A stretch of 64,000 nucleotides of DNA. It comes from Saxidomus purpurata (taxonomy: Eukaryota; Mollusca; Bivalvia; Venerida; Veneridae). Location of the stretch: NCBI GenBank assembly GCA_022818135.1, contig JAFMSR010000018.1:39673951-39737950 (forward strand), in the 5' to 3' direction. Shown here piece by piece: positions 36,086 through 50,500 of this stretch. Numbering within the stretch: position 1 is the first letter of the stretch; every line of letters starts with the position of its first letter. The position numbers were made by a program, and so were the translations under genes. The notes beneath the pieces are model-generated. The model searched no databases. It worked only from the letters and a program-made list of their open reading frames with translations, and had not been told where the DNA came from.

Positions 36086-39000
36086 GCAGACATGCTTATG
36101 TGAGAGAACTTGTGCAGTGCCAAATCAAATCAATGTGGATGTTTATTTTTGACAATGTTTGTTTTTTACATGTAATATAATTAGGATTTTACTTTAAACT
36201 ATACGTGCATATATCAGTTAAAGTGTGGTGCAGTTTTTTGTTGTGTTTTTTCTTTATGTATGTAAACATGCATTTTTGGCTTTTAACGTCTTTTCGATAT
36301 GATGATAAGCGGTATACGTGCTTTTGTACTTTCATGTATTTTCAATTAAGATTGGGCTGTACATAAAATATTATTACCAACGCAGAACAAATATACCAAA
36401 GACATCAAATGATAGTATGTAAAATAATTAGTGATCTTCGTCGTATAAATTGACGAACTGCTATATTTATTGCATCACATTTGTTTCGTGAGTATTGCTA
36501 ATTTATTGCATCACATTTGTTACGTGAGTATTGCTATTGTAATTGCTTCACTGTCTTTAAACATAATTATTCCATTCAGTACCTACCAAAGGCTTTCAAA
36601 AACACAACATTCTCGGCTATTCAATGTATTTTGTTTGTGAAGTTTTTCTTTCAAAATGGCAAAATTTTGCTAAAATGCATTACAGCATTAGAGAAGTTTC
36701 TCTTTTGACCGCTCTTGTCAAGCATAAATGTTTTATTTATAATTGCATGACTTTAGCGTGTAACACTTTAGCCTATATTTTCTAATTTCTTAGACAATGA
36801 TATGATTGCCTTTTGAAGACAAAGCTTTTTTTATTGACCTCGAAGATATGTGTAATGTTTCAACTAGATTTATGCAGTTCTCTAGAAATGAGGACTTGCA
36901 TGCCAAATGTTTAATAAGAATATCTAAATACAAAAAGACACGAAGCTGTGCAAACATTTCATTGAAGAACTGTTTGATAGTCTGACTTTGTATATTTAAC
37001 CAAACATAGTCAAGCATGTTCTAGGTTTCAAGTCTATATCTAGTAGCAAGACGTGGTAAACCTGATCTTGAGTTTCAACAAGGGTCATAATTAGAATAAT
37101 TAAATTCAGTTTCGACTTAACTGCCCCGATAGTTTGATATCCATACACACTTTCTTGAAGTTTAAATCAAGTGAATAGTTTTTAAAACATTATAACTGCA
37201 TTCGATCATACGACCTCATTCTGAATTCAATGTGATAAAGTTTGAAAGCCAAACAATATTTCATACATATGTATTTGTCACATTTTAAGAGCAGATGTTT
37301 TTTTTCTTATAGAAATCTAATACATTTATGAATTTCTGTGAAATATTTATCAACGTTTTATATGTATATATATTTAGCAAGGAAATCTAAATAAAACTAC
37401 AGAAAAAGAAATCATATTTCAGGGAGGAAATTTGAGTTTAGGCGGAATTTATTTCCAGCAAAGGATGGAAACCAGATGAATTTTCTCATTGAATATGTGC
37501 CCAGATTAGCCAGGAATATTCTACACCGTGTTATAGAAAGTCTGAAACATTCTTACAGTTCTGGCTTGGAGACATTTTCCAGCATAGATGGATACAACAT
37601 GTACATGTTCTTATCAAAATGATTACGTCGTCACCAACTTAACCTTTGAGCTACTGACCTTGGTCTTGCGTACTACATGCAGTCATGATACATTATCTCA
37701 CCAAAATGAAGTAATAATTTAATCAATCTTTCAGAGGAACAATCATAATAAAAGATTGGTCCTCTCCGTCAAGAAATGATGAGATAAAGAGACCTGAGGC
37801 CAATAACTTTCTAATACATGTATATATAAAAAAGGCTCAATTGTACTTGTGTGCACTCACAAATAAATTCTACATGCAATGAGCATAACTTCAATGCCAA
37901 TTGATATTTAGGTAAATGAATTATGTCGTGACTCTTTGTAAAAAAAACTATTTGATCAAGATAGATACGTTTGCTCTTTTAGGTTCTATTCACAAACACA
38001 GCTATGTTTAACTATCTGTACAATGTATAGCAATTTGCATGCAACACTTCGCCAGGATTTTCAAAGTATTCTTTTGTTTGGAACAGTTACTTTACTACGT
38101 CAAAAAATATATGTGATACAGCATTCGTATCTAAAATTTAAATATGTTTTAGACAGCAAATAGAACGGGATACAACATTTTTTTAATATAGTTTGATAAT
38201 TCAAATTTTAATTACAGTGTCAGTTCAAGTGATAACACGTGAAACATGGAAAGGACCTTAAATAAGCTTTAATTATCCACTCGTCTTTACTTGATGTATG
38301 TACTATGCTAATTCGATTCTTTGTAAACTGACGAATAAATATGTTTAAACTAAGTGATAAAACATGCGTTAATATTTTAAGTGGCTTACTTTACATGTAC
38401 AACTATCCCGCCTTCTACCCGGGGAATTATTGTGAAACATTTTGTACATTTTGCACCAGAGAATAAATCATGGTACAGTGGTACGTTCACTAGATCACAT
38501 TGTCTTTATGCGTATACACAATATGATCCAAGTTGTTCAGTTTCATTATTTGAAATAACAGTACTGCAGTCATCCATATGCAAGGAACAATGACCTTGTT
38601 TTGCATGTCAATTTCAAATTATTCTAAGCATTGATAGTATCATTTTGTGTAAGCAAATATTAGCACTATAATCAAATTGAATAACTGAAACAAGATGTAC
38701 CTGTCATCTAAGAAAATAACAAAGGTGAAGCAAAAGATCACTTTCAGAAGTGTCAATTTACATTCAGCTCCGTTTTTTTACCAACCGTGCGATATTGTAG
38801 ACCTTTTTTGCTATAGGACTGAACACTTTTCAATATCGTCTCATAATTTGAAGTATTAAAGATTGCATTGTACACTTAGTCTATACTTTCGTAAAAGAAA
38901 TTTATATAATTAGTTTTTATACATGTATTTAGTTTTGTAACTTGGTTGTGCATTAAAAATATTACGATTTTTTTGGTGTCTTTTTGTTACACTATTTGGA

Positions 39001-40170
39001 TTAATATAACGTAAATATGTTTAAAGGCACGATATTGATATCAACACTTCCTTTATGCAGCTTTAACGTCTTTCCAGATGAAAAATGCAATTCCCTTCTT
39101 CTGGACTACACATCCCTTGAAATTACTTTGGAATCCTTGTTTTCTGTACTAGGGTTCTGTGATTGTGAATGGTTTTTTAAAGTACAACGTTGAATAAAAG
39201 ATTGTATTCGAGCTATAACTAATAGCATTCTAGCATTTGTACCACGTAACAGTCGAATATTAATCCATATCGGACCCACATGTGATTGTAGCGTAGCAGG
39301 GACCCAAACAGTGAATGTTAGTTAAAAATAGCCTGATGACTATATATCAATAAGAATGTAAACAACACAGTTTACACATCGACCCAGTTTCAGCCTCAAT
39401 TATTCACCTAGAATAATGTATATTTATTTTAAACCTATTGTATACAAAGCATAAGTATTTATATTTTCCGTAAACCTTTATTTCAAGGACCAAATGCAAA
39501 CCGTTTTGAAACAGCGACTGATAGTTTCCGATTTTTCAACCATTTTTCGCCAACCCGAATAAATCTCACACATTTCGGGTACGTCTAGCTTCCAACCGTC
39601 ACTGTGGACATAGACGAAAACGGCACAACAATGCTAAATTGAAGCTGTACTTGAGAGCAGTATATGAATATATATTATACATATGAACAAGAAAAACTGC
39701 GATACTACGTATCACAGGGGGCCTAGAAACAAAGATTTCATGTAAATATTTTTAAAAAGTGATGCAAATTGACTTTACAGACTTTATAACAGACACATAA
39801 TAAATTTATATTCTAGGTTCGTATAAAGCAGATACTTGACTATCTGGTTTGTGCATTAACAATTCATTAATTGTTTCTTACATTAAGTCTATCATTTATG
39901 ACTAAAAAAGAAACAGAAACATATTCATAAAAAAGCTTTCATCTTTACGCTCTTTCCGTTTTTTTTTATCAGGATTTATTAGATAGTCCATGTTTTCATT
40001 CAGCGTTAATTATAACAAAGTTAACGTTACAATATTATAATATGTAGACCGCTATGTTCCATTAAAGTGATTCTTAGAATGTACAAAACTATTCCCTTTC
40101 AAAATCGTTTGCAGTCAAAATGTTTGTAAACATTTTCACGACTACTGAATATGAGACTTTCTTTATTTAA
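36086..40170. other. Intergenic, between receptor and MFSD1 copy 1
   Basis: The receptor 3'UTR probably occupies the first few hundred bases. A 36-bp direct duplication (TTTATTGCATCACATTTGTT core) lies near 36466-36537. A short hairpin sits at 37731-37767 (AGAGGAACAATC/GATTGGTCCTCT). No gene recognised. Confidence 0.5.
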
Positions 40171-40455
40171 AAGTGCATCCCGACCAATTACTTTGGTATC
40201 TGTCAGTTTATTGCTGTAAACCAGTCTGAAAACATGAAATGTATTTTTTCCAGTCTGATAAAAATAGAAGGTACATCCCGACCATTAGTTAACTTTGGTT
40301 ACCTAACAGTTTATTGCTGTAAACCAGTCTGAAAACATGAAATGTATTTTTTCAAGTCTGATAAAAATAGAAAGTGCATCCCGACCATTAGTTAACTTTG
40401 GCTACCTAACAGTTTACTGCTGTAAACAAGTCTGATAACATGAAATATTTGTTCA
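40171..40455 (+). repeat. About 100-bp tandem repeat, nearly 3 units
   Basis: Units start AAGTGCATCCCGACCA at 40171, 40269 and 40372, and share GTTTATTGCTGTAAACCAGT then CTGAAAACATGAAATGTATT. Unit spacing is 98 and 103 bases. Confidence 0.9.
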
Positions 40456-40498
40456 AAATATACTATCAGTGACTGTAAAGTGTGATTGTAAATTTTAA

Positions 40499-40725
40499 AT
40501 ACACTCACCGAAAATGAAAACTTTACACATATATTATACAAATGTTTAACACAAGATCAAATCAATGTATTTCTCTATAGAATAAGACAAATAACAAAGG
40601 CGATAATAGGCCTAAAAGTTAAAGTCTTCATGCATAAAAGGAAGATAACTCATATAGTGAAAACAGACAGTGTATCAAAACTAAAATTGGTTGTCAAGAC
40701 AAAATATTCCTTTAGAAAATAATGT
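40499..40725 (+). repeat. Dispersed repeat, copy A
   Basis: About 225 bases match 43880-44102: CACTCACCGAAAATGAAAAC, then AAGACAAATAACAAAGGCGA, then GTTGTCAAGACAAAATATTC. Same orientation, no coding frame, non-tandem. Confidence 0.8.
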
Positions 40726-41089
40726 CAAGACTTGAAAACTCAACAATGTTTTGTGAAAACACAATGCAAAAGCGCGAGTTGAGACTCCAAAGATTCAAAT
40801 TCTTGAATTACCTGCCTTTGAATTGAATATACGGTTGAATTTATGACCTTATATCTGAAAGCTTCTGGGATGATTTTGAAATTTAACCCAGTAAGTTCTC
40901 TGGCCAGCGCTGCATTGGATCACCTAATAGCACTTCATGGCTAGGTAAAATTTAGATTACAATATTTGAAAGTTAAAATGAAAATATATGTGATAAATCG
41001 ATGCACTTTAGAAATCCTATTTTGCTGCACCATCATAACATAGCGATACAGGAAAAATATTAGGTTTAAAACTATGTGTTATGGTGTAC

Positions 41090-41443
41090 TCTTTGAATAC
41101 GCCCTGACCTTTTATATTAGGTAATAGATTTATCTAATCGAACAGTCCGTATCACTCAATGTACCCACTATCTTGCTGCTATGCTTACTGTTGATTTGCA
41201 GCTAACCGTGACGAATAGAAAGTGTCTACTTCAGTTGTGTATTGTGTAAACACGTTGGATAATTGTATGTATAATTTTTAGTTTGCTTTTTATGCGCTAT
41301 TTGGAAAATGTAGTTTACTCAAATATCTGTTACGTCAGTATCAAATTACTTAATTCGTTATAAATTTGACTGCATAGGATTAAATCTTGTATACTTGCGT
41401 TTTCATTTGAGGCAGTAAGTTAGTGTCATTGCATTTAACACAC
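41090..41443 (+). promoter_or_regulatory. Upstream region of MFSD1 copy 1, shared with copy 2
   Basis: About 350 bases before the start codon align with 53735-54142 before copy 2. Shared words include TTTGAATACG, AATCGAACAGTCCGT, ATCTTGCTGCTATG and GAAAGTGTCTAC. The duplicated unit therefore included the promoter and 5'UTR. Promoter activity is inferred from position only. Confidence 0.6.
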
Positions 41444-41594
41444 ATGATGACTGAAGAAGAAAGACATCCAATACTTGATCGTGTGACTTCCTCATCCAGT
41501 GAGAGTTCTTCAGTGTCCGTATACTCGGCATGTGATCATAGGTCGTTAGTCCATCGGTGTTTAGTACTTGCACTTATATGTACAATAGGTATAG
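41444..41594 (+). CDS. MFSD1 copy 1 exon 1
   Basis: The start is the first of two adjacent ATGs (MMTEEERHP). The same double ATG is kept in the tandem copy at 54143. Donor gtaagt. It encodes the acidic sorting segment, a Ser-rich stretch and the first part of TM1 (CLVLALICTIGIG). Confidence 0.9.
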
Positions 41595-44500
41595 GTAAGT
41601 ACAATAACATGATTGAACTGTTTTGTTAAAGTACATTTAAAGGTCCGTTACTAACACCATTAAATCTGGAATTGTAACAGGGAAATACAGTTTGAAACTG
41701 GCTTCTAAAATTTTACAATATCCGTGTTTGAAATACTGCTGCAGAAAAACGAATGAACGTTTGTGTATTTCCTTAGATTGACCTTGGTGGTCTTTTTGCC
41801 TTATGTTTGCTTTAATTAATGTTGTAAACAGTCAGTTTGTTAAACATCCGGTGTGTTTTAGAAAAATATCAACATATCATTTTCATATCCGCTATAGTTA
41901 CGTTACCCCGTCGCCCGTTTCCCGTCTTACTTCTGCAGTTATAACAAACAATTATTAAAAGTTAGACATATACATGTGTTGTACTGTTTCGTAAATTATC
42001 TTAAATTATTAAATTCTAAAAGAACTTCATATCGAAATAATTGTGTGACTATGTCATGTAGTCACCTGTTTCTAAGAGAAAGTGATCGCAACGCTGAGCT
42101 TATCCAATCGAACTTTTGTGTTGACGGTATACTTTTCTGTTCCAGGAGCTTATTTTTGTACAGACAGTCCTTCCGCTCTACAAGACCATTTCTTGGAGGA
42201 TCTTCATGTCTCAGAGACTAAATACATGAGTTTCTATTCTAATATACAATGGACTAGTATCTTCTCTTGTTTATTTGGTGGATATTTGATCGACAGACTT
42301 TTTGGAAACAGACTGGGAATTGTTTTATTTTCGGTTTTGGTTGCTGGATTTCATGTATGATTATTTAGCTTTTATTTTCGCCAAGGGTGATTTCTTTGAA
42401 ACTATAACGGAATATGTAAAATGTACCATATTGATTTGGGTATATATTTGGACTTTATAAATCATGTTTCTTTCTGGAAAGCAGAGTCAAACTACATTGT
42501 AAATCTTAACTCTAAACAATAACATTTCTTACAATCAAAGCAGACCTAGGAACGTTACATGTATTATAAATGTGTCCTTTAAATTCGTACATAGAAGACA
42601 CAGTCGTCTTACTTATATTACGCTTCTATTTGTTTAGGCTGTGTTTGCCACAGGTGCTTTATTGAACAGTTATTGGCTGATGTTTGTTGCGAGGGGCATC
42701 TATGGGTAAGGTCATTCAGATATAATGTGCATACAGATACGAATAACTGTACACTCGTGATAAACAGCATTATTAATATTCCGAAATTAAATTGCGCAAT
42801 TATGCACAATTGTTGGCAGTGCATAAGTGAGTACTTTCATGCTTAAATCACATATTATCATTATAAAACATAACACATGATAGTGATTATTTCAAAAGAC
42901 TGATTTTTGCGGAGAGAGTCTGATTAACATATAATCTGATTACAACTGAAAGTAATAGATCACTTGATGTGATAAACTGCTGGCTTTAAAACAAATTTAT
43001 TTCGTAATATTGCACATGTAATATTAATCCAGTTTTATTTTTCGGTTATTGCTGAAGGTTTATTTTTATCCGAATGCTTCCTTTATCCTTATATGTACCA
43101 TGCTCAAAACTCATCGAAAAGAAACATATTTTAAAGTTGTCATTACTGTAGATTGTTGAAACATCCTGATCATTCATGGATAATAATGCTGATCTCATTT
43201 AAACCGGTCACAATGTCAGAAATAATCTCTGTCAGTAGGGTCAGAGTTTCAACCGCTTGACTATACAAGTATCAGACAGTGACATTACAGTTGACGTTGT
43301 TTTACATGTATTTAGCCAGTGGTATTTGCTGCATTAGGTATTTAGCCAGTGGTATTTGCTGCGTTAGGTATTTAGCCAGTGGTATTTGCTGCATTAGGTT
43401 TTTTTAAATAATTATGATGATGATTTATTATAACTTTCAAACAAAAATTATTTTTATTAGAATTGCAAATGGTCCAATGGCAATTGCAAGCGATAACATA
43501 ACAGTGAAATGGTTTAAAACATCAAGTATAAACATGGTATTCGGTCTGAAAACCAGTTTAGCTCGTTTGGTAAGTACGTTCATATACTACATAATAAATA
43601 CAGACACAATGAGCGGAGCAAATCTAATATCTACCCTTTTTTAAGAACCCAAATTAACTGGTTTACTAGAAAACATTGTTTGTGCTTCCAACCAATGGAT
43701 ATTTAAGTAATTTAAGTTAGGTACATGTATAAGAGAACAGGAATGCAACATGTATATTTAACTTGAAGCTCATATAAAACATGCGACAAATAATGTCCAA
43801 GTTTTTATTTGAATTATGAAATGTATAATCTGGCAGTTATATACAGGTTACATAAGCCTAATTTTGTGTAAATGTAATAAACTCACCAAAAATGAAAACT
43901 TTACACTTTTATTATACAAATATTTAACACAATATTAAATCGATGTATTTCACTCTGACTCTATAATAAGACAAATAACATAGGCGATAATAGTCCTAAA
44001 GGTTAAAGTCATTTATCATGCATAGAAGGGAGATAACTTATATAGTGAAAACAGACAGTTAATCAAAAACAAAATTCGTTGTCAAGACAAAATATTCTTT
44101 TTGCTGATTTTTAAAATAAAGTTTAATTCTATCGACTGAATAACTGTCTATCATTTGGTTCTATTACTTATTGTGGATAAGTCAAATAAAAAGTAAAGCA
44201 TTGTACATTTAATGTTTCTTAACCATTCAGCACTCGCTAAAATATCCTGGTGAACTAAGTTTGAGATGTTCTTCGTTTTTGTATCGTGAAACTAGTTTAA
44301 GCCTAAGACATCGGTAGGTCATATGATGGTTTGAACTGTAACGATCAATTTCCGAAATGACGCCTAGGCATAAAACTGTCTGCAATATCATCTTATTTCG
44401 GTCTACGTTCGTCATGTTTCAGGGCAGCGTAGTTGCCATGAACGTATTAGGAAAACTATACGACTTCTTTACGCAGTATTCTCATGGACATATTTGCTTG

Positions 44501-47500
44501 GGCATTACACTGTTTTCGGGTAAATGATGTTTCATTTATTTTGGTTTATGTACGAAAAAATTATAATGCAAAAACGACATTCCATTATGTTTTCGTAAAG
44601 ATTACATCTCGTCCGTGCATATATTATGTTGTCCTATAAACATAACACTATTCTGCAATTATAAGAATATAATTTATGATATAAATGATAAATTTACCTC
44701 GATTAAAACTTAAAAGTCAATGTTCATTACACTTTATTAATAGCTTTTCTTTTTTAGGCACTCTGATTGCGTTTGTATCTTTTCTTGCGTCTGTCATCAT
44801 GGCATTGCTGGATTACAGAGCAGACAAGATAAAACACGATAACACCAACAAGCATAGGAAAAATGGTCTGAATTTATTTGAGGAGAAGTGAACACTTATC
44901 ATCAACTAGTCATTAATAGCATTTAGAAATAATTCATTTCCCCCTATTTTAGAAATCTGCATATCGTCTAAAGGAGACAATCTTAACGAGACAGTCATAG
45001 GATAATTAGACGACCTAATAAATGTTTGTTATGAATTCTAGTTATGTATTTTTGTATCACAACAAGGCTTTGTCGGCTTCTTACACTGTAAGAATGGAAA
45101 CAAAAAATAGTGCTTATTAGAGAGTCTTCGTTAATAATCATACAGTGTCAAATAATATATGCTTTTTTAAACTCTTGTGGAAAAAACACCCTTAAACTTT
45201 CTATTTTATAGTTTGTAATACTTTGCTTCGGCTGAAAATCAGCAGGTGTTCTAATTTCTTCAATTTTAGACAAAGCAATACGTTTATCGGATGTGAAAGA
45301 CTTTCCGGCTACATACTGGTTGATAGCATTGACTACCACGGTCTACTACATGGCACTGTTTCCATTTGTTGGACTTGGACAGTAAGCCGAATTTTATACA
45401 CATATGCTGTTGTTCCTTTTGATGCAGTATAGTCTTTATAAAACTATCAATACGTACAATGTGTTTTCATTTCAGCACACAGGCCTCCGTAGTCGGGTAC
45501 TTAGAGCCGCTGACTTTAAATCACTGCAACCTCTCAAAGATTAAGGGTCATGGGTTCGAGCCCGCTACCGACCATGTCTCTTTGTGTGAGAAAGTTGGCA
45601 GCTTTTTTACGCAGGATGGGAGTCCAATACTAATTCTTCCTAGGACAGGTGGCTAGGTAAGCTGCTGGCCTGTTAAAATGACCAAAATTCGATTGGAACG
45701 GGCTCAAGACGCCTGCCACAACAATATCTCAGTGCGCCTTTTATATTCTCTGTGTAAATTACTTTCGTTCCACTCTAAAGTATCCGTACAATTCGTTTTT
45801 GAAACTGTCACATTTGTTTTTAAAATTTGTATTTCAAACAGTCAAAGCACACGGTTAACAAATATTACACTTTCATGGTCCTTTCCAACATCAATAAGTA
45901 CGCTTCTAACACACGAACTGCTATTACAGGGTCTTCTTTGAAATGAAGTATGAACTGGAGCCAAGTATAGCAGACAACGTTAACAGGTATTCGTAATTAT
46001 ACATATCAATATGTAGAGCGAATTCCGCCTGAACGAGTGAACATAATTTACAAGATAAAAGTTAAAATAAGATTATAATTTAATTACCAAATCTATCTCA
46101 GTCTATCAAGGATAGGATCGACAGTGATTTAATTAAGTTGTATGAACAAACTTGTTTTGCAATCGAGGATAAAGAAATTGGTATAGATACCAAATCTAAT
46201 AAAACCTGTCTGATATCAGCGGAGCAACACTGAGAGGAATTAAGAGATGTTCAATTAATACCAAAATTGTATAAGGTTGAAATCGCTTATTTGCTTGTAA
46301 ATACTTAATTATTTCATAATAGCGCCTGACAAAAACTAGCTTTTCATTCACCACAATCTTTTTATCTGTTGTATTTTATGTGGAAAGTATGTAAAACATA
46401 TATAATATAGTTTAAACCCTCTTTTCAAACTCTAAATGAATAAAATAGAAGAAATGATGGTGATCATGGTTTCATACGGAGATACATTAAATATTATAAA
46501 ATGTCATACCTTTCATCAATTGTTGAATAAGGCTTGCAGCTTCGGGTAGCCCTAATACCAAACCATGTTTTGCATATGATACAAACTCTACATCATTCCC
46601 TGCTTGAGTGAACTGTGTCATAGATTTAAGATATCTGTTTTCAAATAAATATGATTATTTTACATGTACTGGGATAGACGGTTATGCCCACCTAACCTTA
46701 AAATAATGGTCATAACAGTGTAACGAATAATGTTTTCAAAAGTCCATGACACGGTTCCCTCATGCAGGAAATGATGTACAAAATGAAAACATAAAATCAC
46801 AAAAATTGAAGAAATTTATAACATTTAATGGCATCTTTCTTTTTGTAATCAGGAACAACATTATTGCTTTTGTTTGATTTGTGTAGAGATTGAAAACAAG
46901 CGTTCAGATTTACATACTTTCTAATGACAAAGAAAATTCTATCTATGTTTAAAAGTTGATGAATTAAATACAAACTTTTCTCAGCCGCTACCTTAATTGA
47001 CTTGTCAAACAACCAGACCTTATGTTTTTGTTTCCAGTATGGTGTATCTAATGGCTGCAATCACCATGCCCATATTTGGTTTTCTGATAGACAAATTGGG
47101 TAGGAACCTCATTTGGATGTTTGTCGGCATTCTTCTGTCTACCGCCAGCCATGTCATTCTTGCATTTACATTTATAGAGCCTTATGTTGCTACGGTACAA
47201 TTTTCATTATCTTAGATAAATGATTTTTTGACACGGTGGTGTCTTCCTCTCATTTCGTTTACCTAATATTTAGAAGACTTTTAAAAACAAAACTTAATCG
47301 AAACCTTTCCTTATTCATATAGAAAAATGTATTTCTCTCAACAGTTTCTATCATTGCTTCACCCTTCATAACCACAGTGGAAATATATTTTCACTTTTCC
47401 TATTTTGGAAAATGAAGTTCACAACCCAAATATTTCAATTGTTTTAACCATATCAATTGTATGTTGTGTGCAGTGCTTATTTTTGTAGTTTTTGGCAATT

Positions 47501-50500
47501 AACTGGCTTGATACACCGTGACTTGAATAACATGTACTATTAAACATGATTTCATAGAACAATCCCTATACTAAAATGATTACAAGTGACATAAATTGTG
47601 TAATACAAATATCAAGTCTGGTGTAACCGAGCCAGTCTGCTATCGCCTTTCTTGGGGATAAGGCTGTTATTAGACAGCCGAATGCCCTGTCATAGGGAAA
47701 GGTACAGACCAACTCGAATAAACCAGTTAGGCATTGCTCAACAAGGAAAGGTGGATGGGAAGGATGGCGGTTATAAGGTAATGGAGACGTGTAAGCTCCG
47801 ACTAGCTCTAGCGCTTTGTTGATAAGTTGATAAGCGTACCGCTTCTAATGAAACTGAATCTGGAAGACGCGTGACCCCGAACTACGGTTCATTTACGGCG
47901 CATGTCTGTATGAATCACTGCGAGAAAAAGGATACTATTCCGTTTTCGTATAAACTATATTTATAACATAAACAACAATTAATGTCTTATATGCTTTTTA
48001 TTCAGATTTCAACAACATTCCATGTGCTTTTGGATTTATTTGTAATGATTTCTCTTGGTCGGCATGCCGCACGTTTTTTTATTAAATAACATCAGTTTGC
48101 AAATCAATATCCAGTACAGATAAACCAAATCATAATATCCATGTATACGGGGGTTGGGACATCTAAATCTAGGGTTGGAACATCTATACCTGTTAAAAAC
48201 CTTTCATCCGTTTTGTGTATTTCTACTTAACTCTTTCGAAGGTAACGCTGGGATTAGGTTATTCAATCTTTACTGCGACCATGTGGCCAATAGTTTCGTA
48301 TGTATTAGCACTAAATCATCTGGGAACTGCCTACGGAATGTAAGTACCTGTCTTATTGATTATTATATATATACTAATTCATCTATTCTTGATTGCGAAA
48401 CAAGTTTTTACAACTTAGATAAATCGCTCTCGAGACTCATTCCAGATGGAATCAACCTCGAAGAGAGAGAGAGGCAATGTGGAATTATTTGTGTCCTGAC
48501 TAAGGACACTACCGACATGGCGATGGTAGGGACTGAACCTGGGGCCCTTCGATCCTGAGGCGAATGCGCCACGGCGGCTCACTGATTATTAGGCATATGG
48601 ACGCTTTGTCGTGTTTTCTAAAAGAACTTTTTAAAGAAATCCAGAAACATCGTCCATGAGTGGTATTTCGACACATGCTAGCGTGAGTAACTCAAAACAT
48701 TCCAACTGGCTGTTAAAATCAGTAAGTTATATTTAGCGGTTACCTGTTGTTGTTGAAAAATAAGCAGCGCCGTGTTGCGCTTCCCATCAAATTTAGCGGT
48801 TTCAAGGTCCTGGTAGCTTAGCTGAAAACTACGTATAGCAAAACGAACTTCCGTGAACCAATTTCTGCACTGTCAGCTACATGTAATTAAAATACAACAA
48901 TATATGTGCTTCAGTCGACTATACTATGATTTTATTTCACATTTAGAATGAACTCAGTTGTTGGCATTGGTCAAGCGGCTGGGGCATATTTTACCGGATA
49001 TTTAGCTGATAACAGCGGATACTTGATCTTGGAAGTTTATTTCACGGCATGTATGGCAGGTAATGCTAAATCTACATTATAATCAGTTGGATTTGATTCA
49101 GAACAGGCACAAGGTGAATCCAGGTGTTATTACATTTTAGAAATGCTGCATATTTAATATTTAAGACATGCAAAGAAAGCAAATGACATAAGTATGTGAA
49201 CATATTGTAAACGGATGCTTTTGCTGAATAAACTTTATCGTATATACATGTTTCAGAAATCTTGTTGAAATACAGAAGGCTTTAAATTTTAGTGCATTAA
49301 ATTATATTAAACTTCTGTGACAATAACGTAACCAATGTCACACTGTATCGGCAAAACGCACTGGCTCCAATTTAACGATACTACTCTGACTAACGTAACG
49401 ACAAGACTCCGACGAAAAATGGCTGATTATGTAAACAAAGCACAAGTCAGTATATCAGATCCGTATTTTTACATGGTTTATCGCAACTTCTGAAGAAACG
49501 AATACTCTTACGGAATGCTCACTTCTGTCCCGCATGACCGTAGCTAGTCGGCTGTTTCAGACATCGAAGCGTGTGAAAGTAATGCAAGTTGAATGCAAAT
49601 GATTCAACGGTAAACTGCAAGATATACCCAAAATGCATGTCTTTGGCTGTCGTGTCGTTACGTTAGTCGGAGTAGTATCGTTAAATTGGAGCCAGTGCGT
49701 TTTGCCGATACAGTGTAAATGTATTCCGATGAGTGAAACGATTCGCTTCAAAAATTGTATCTGTTGTACGATATACAATTTATATATTTACGTTTCAAAT
49801 CCATGCTACATTGTGCAACATGCACATGTAAAAGACTTGACTGAAGTCTAGAAATGTATGTAATACATTCAGTATTTTCTACTACGTACATTTTCTTAAC
49901 TTTTTTACAGCTTCATTTATACTTGGGAGTTTGCTGTATATTACTGATCAGTCAAAAGGTATCAATTTCTTCGATTTAAAGACTGAATTCAATTTCATTG
50001 TCATAAATTTGTTAGGAACGTTACCTGTTTCCTAGTAAATCATCGGGAAATTTAAGATTATTCTTTGAAACATACATCAGTATCATTGTATTAAATTAAC
50101 AGACAAATTGCATTCAACGAGTCTACCGAAGTACTTTTAAAAATATAATATTTTTGTCTACGGTTATCGGGCTGATGTGTTTTTTATACTTGTAAAGGAT
50201 ATGTGTTATTGCATTAGTTAAAACGGATTTAAACTTATGTTCCATTTAATTTTTGTTGTTCCTTCCATGGAAGGGACACTTAGAATTGTACATACACACT
50301 TGACTGAACAATGCAGCACGTAAGCCGTTTTTCGGTGTGTTTCCGTTATAAATTGAACGTTGTGATATTGAAAATTGGATGGAACCAACTAACAACCAAT
50401 AGCAGTTCTTTTCCGTACACGCTACATAGTTACGTTACTGTGGTTATTTCCCTTTATGTGGTAACTTCACTGGGTAAGCTATAGTCTCACTATTTGCACT

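Noticed and set aside
45223..45432. Open frame across MFSD1 exon 7 in another frame
   Set aside because: The family match is in a different frame; this one is a shadow.
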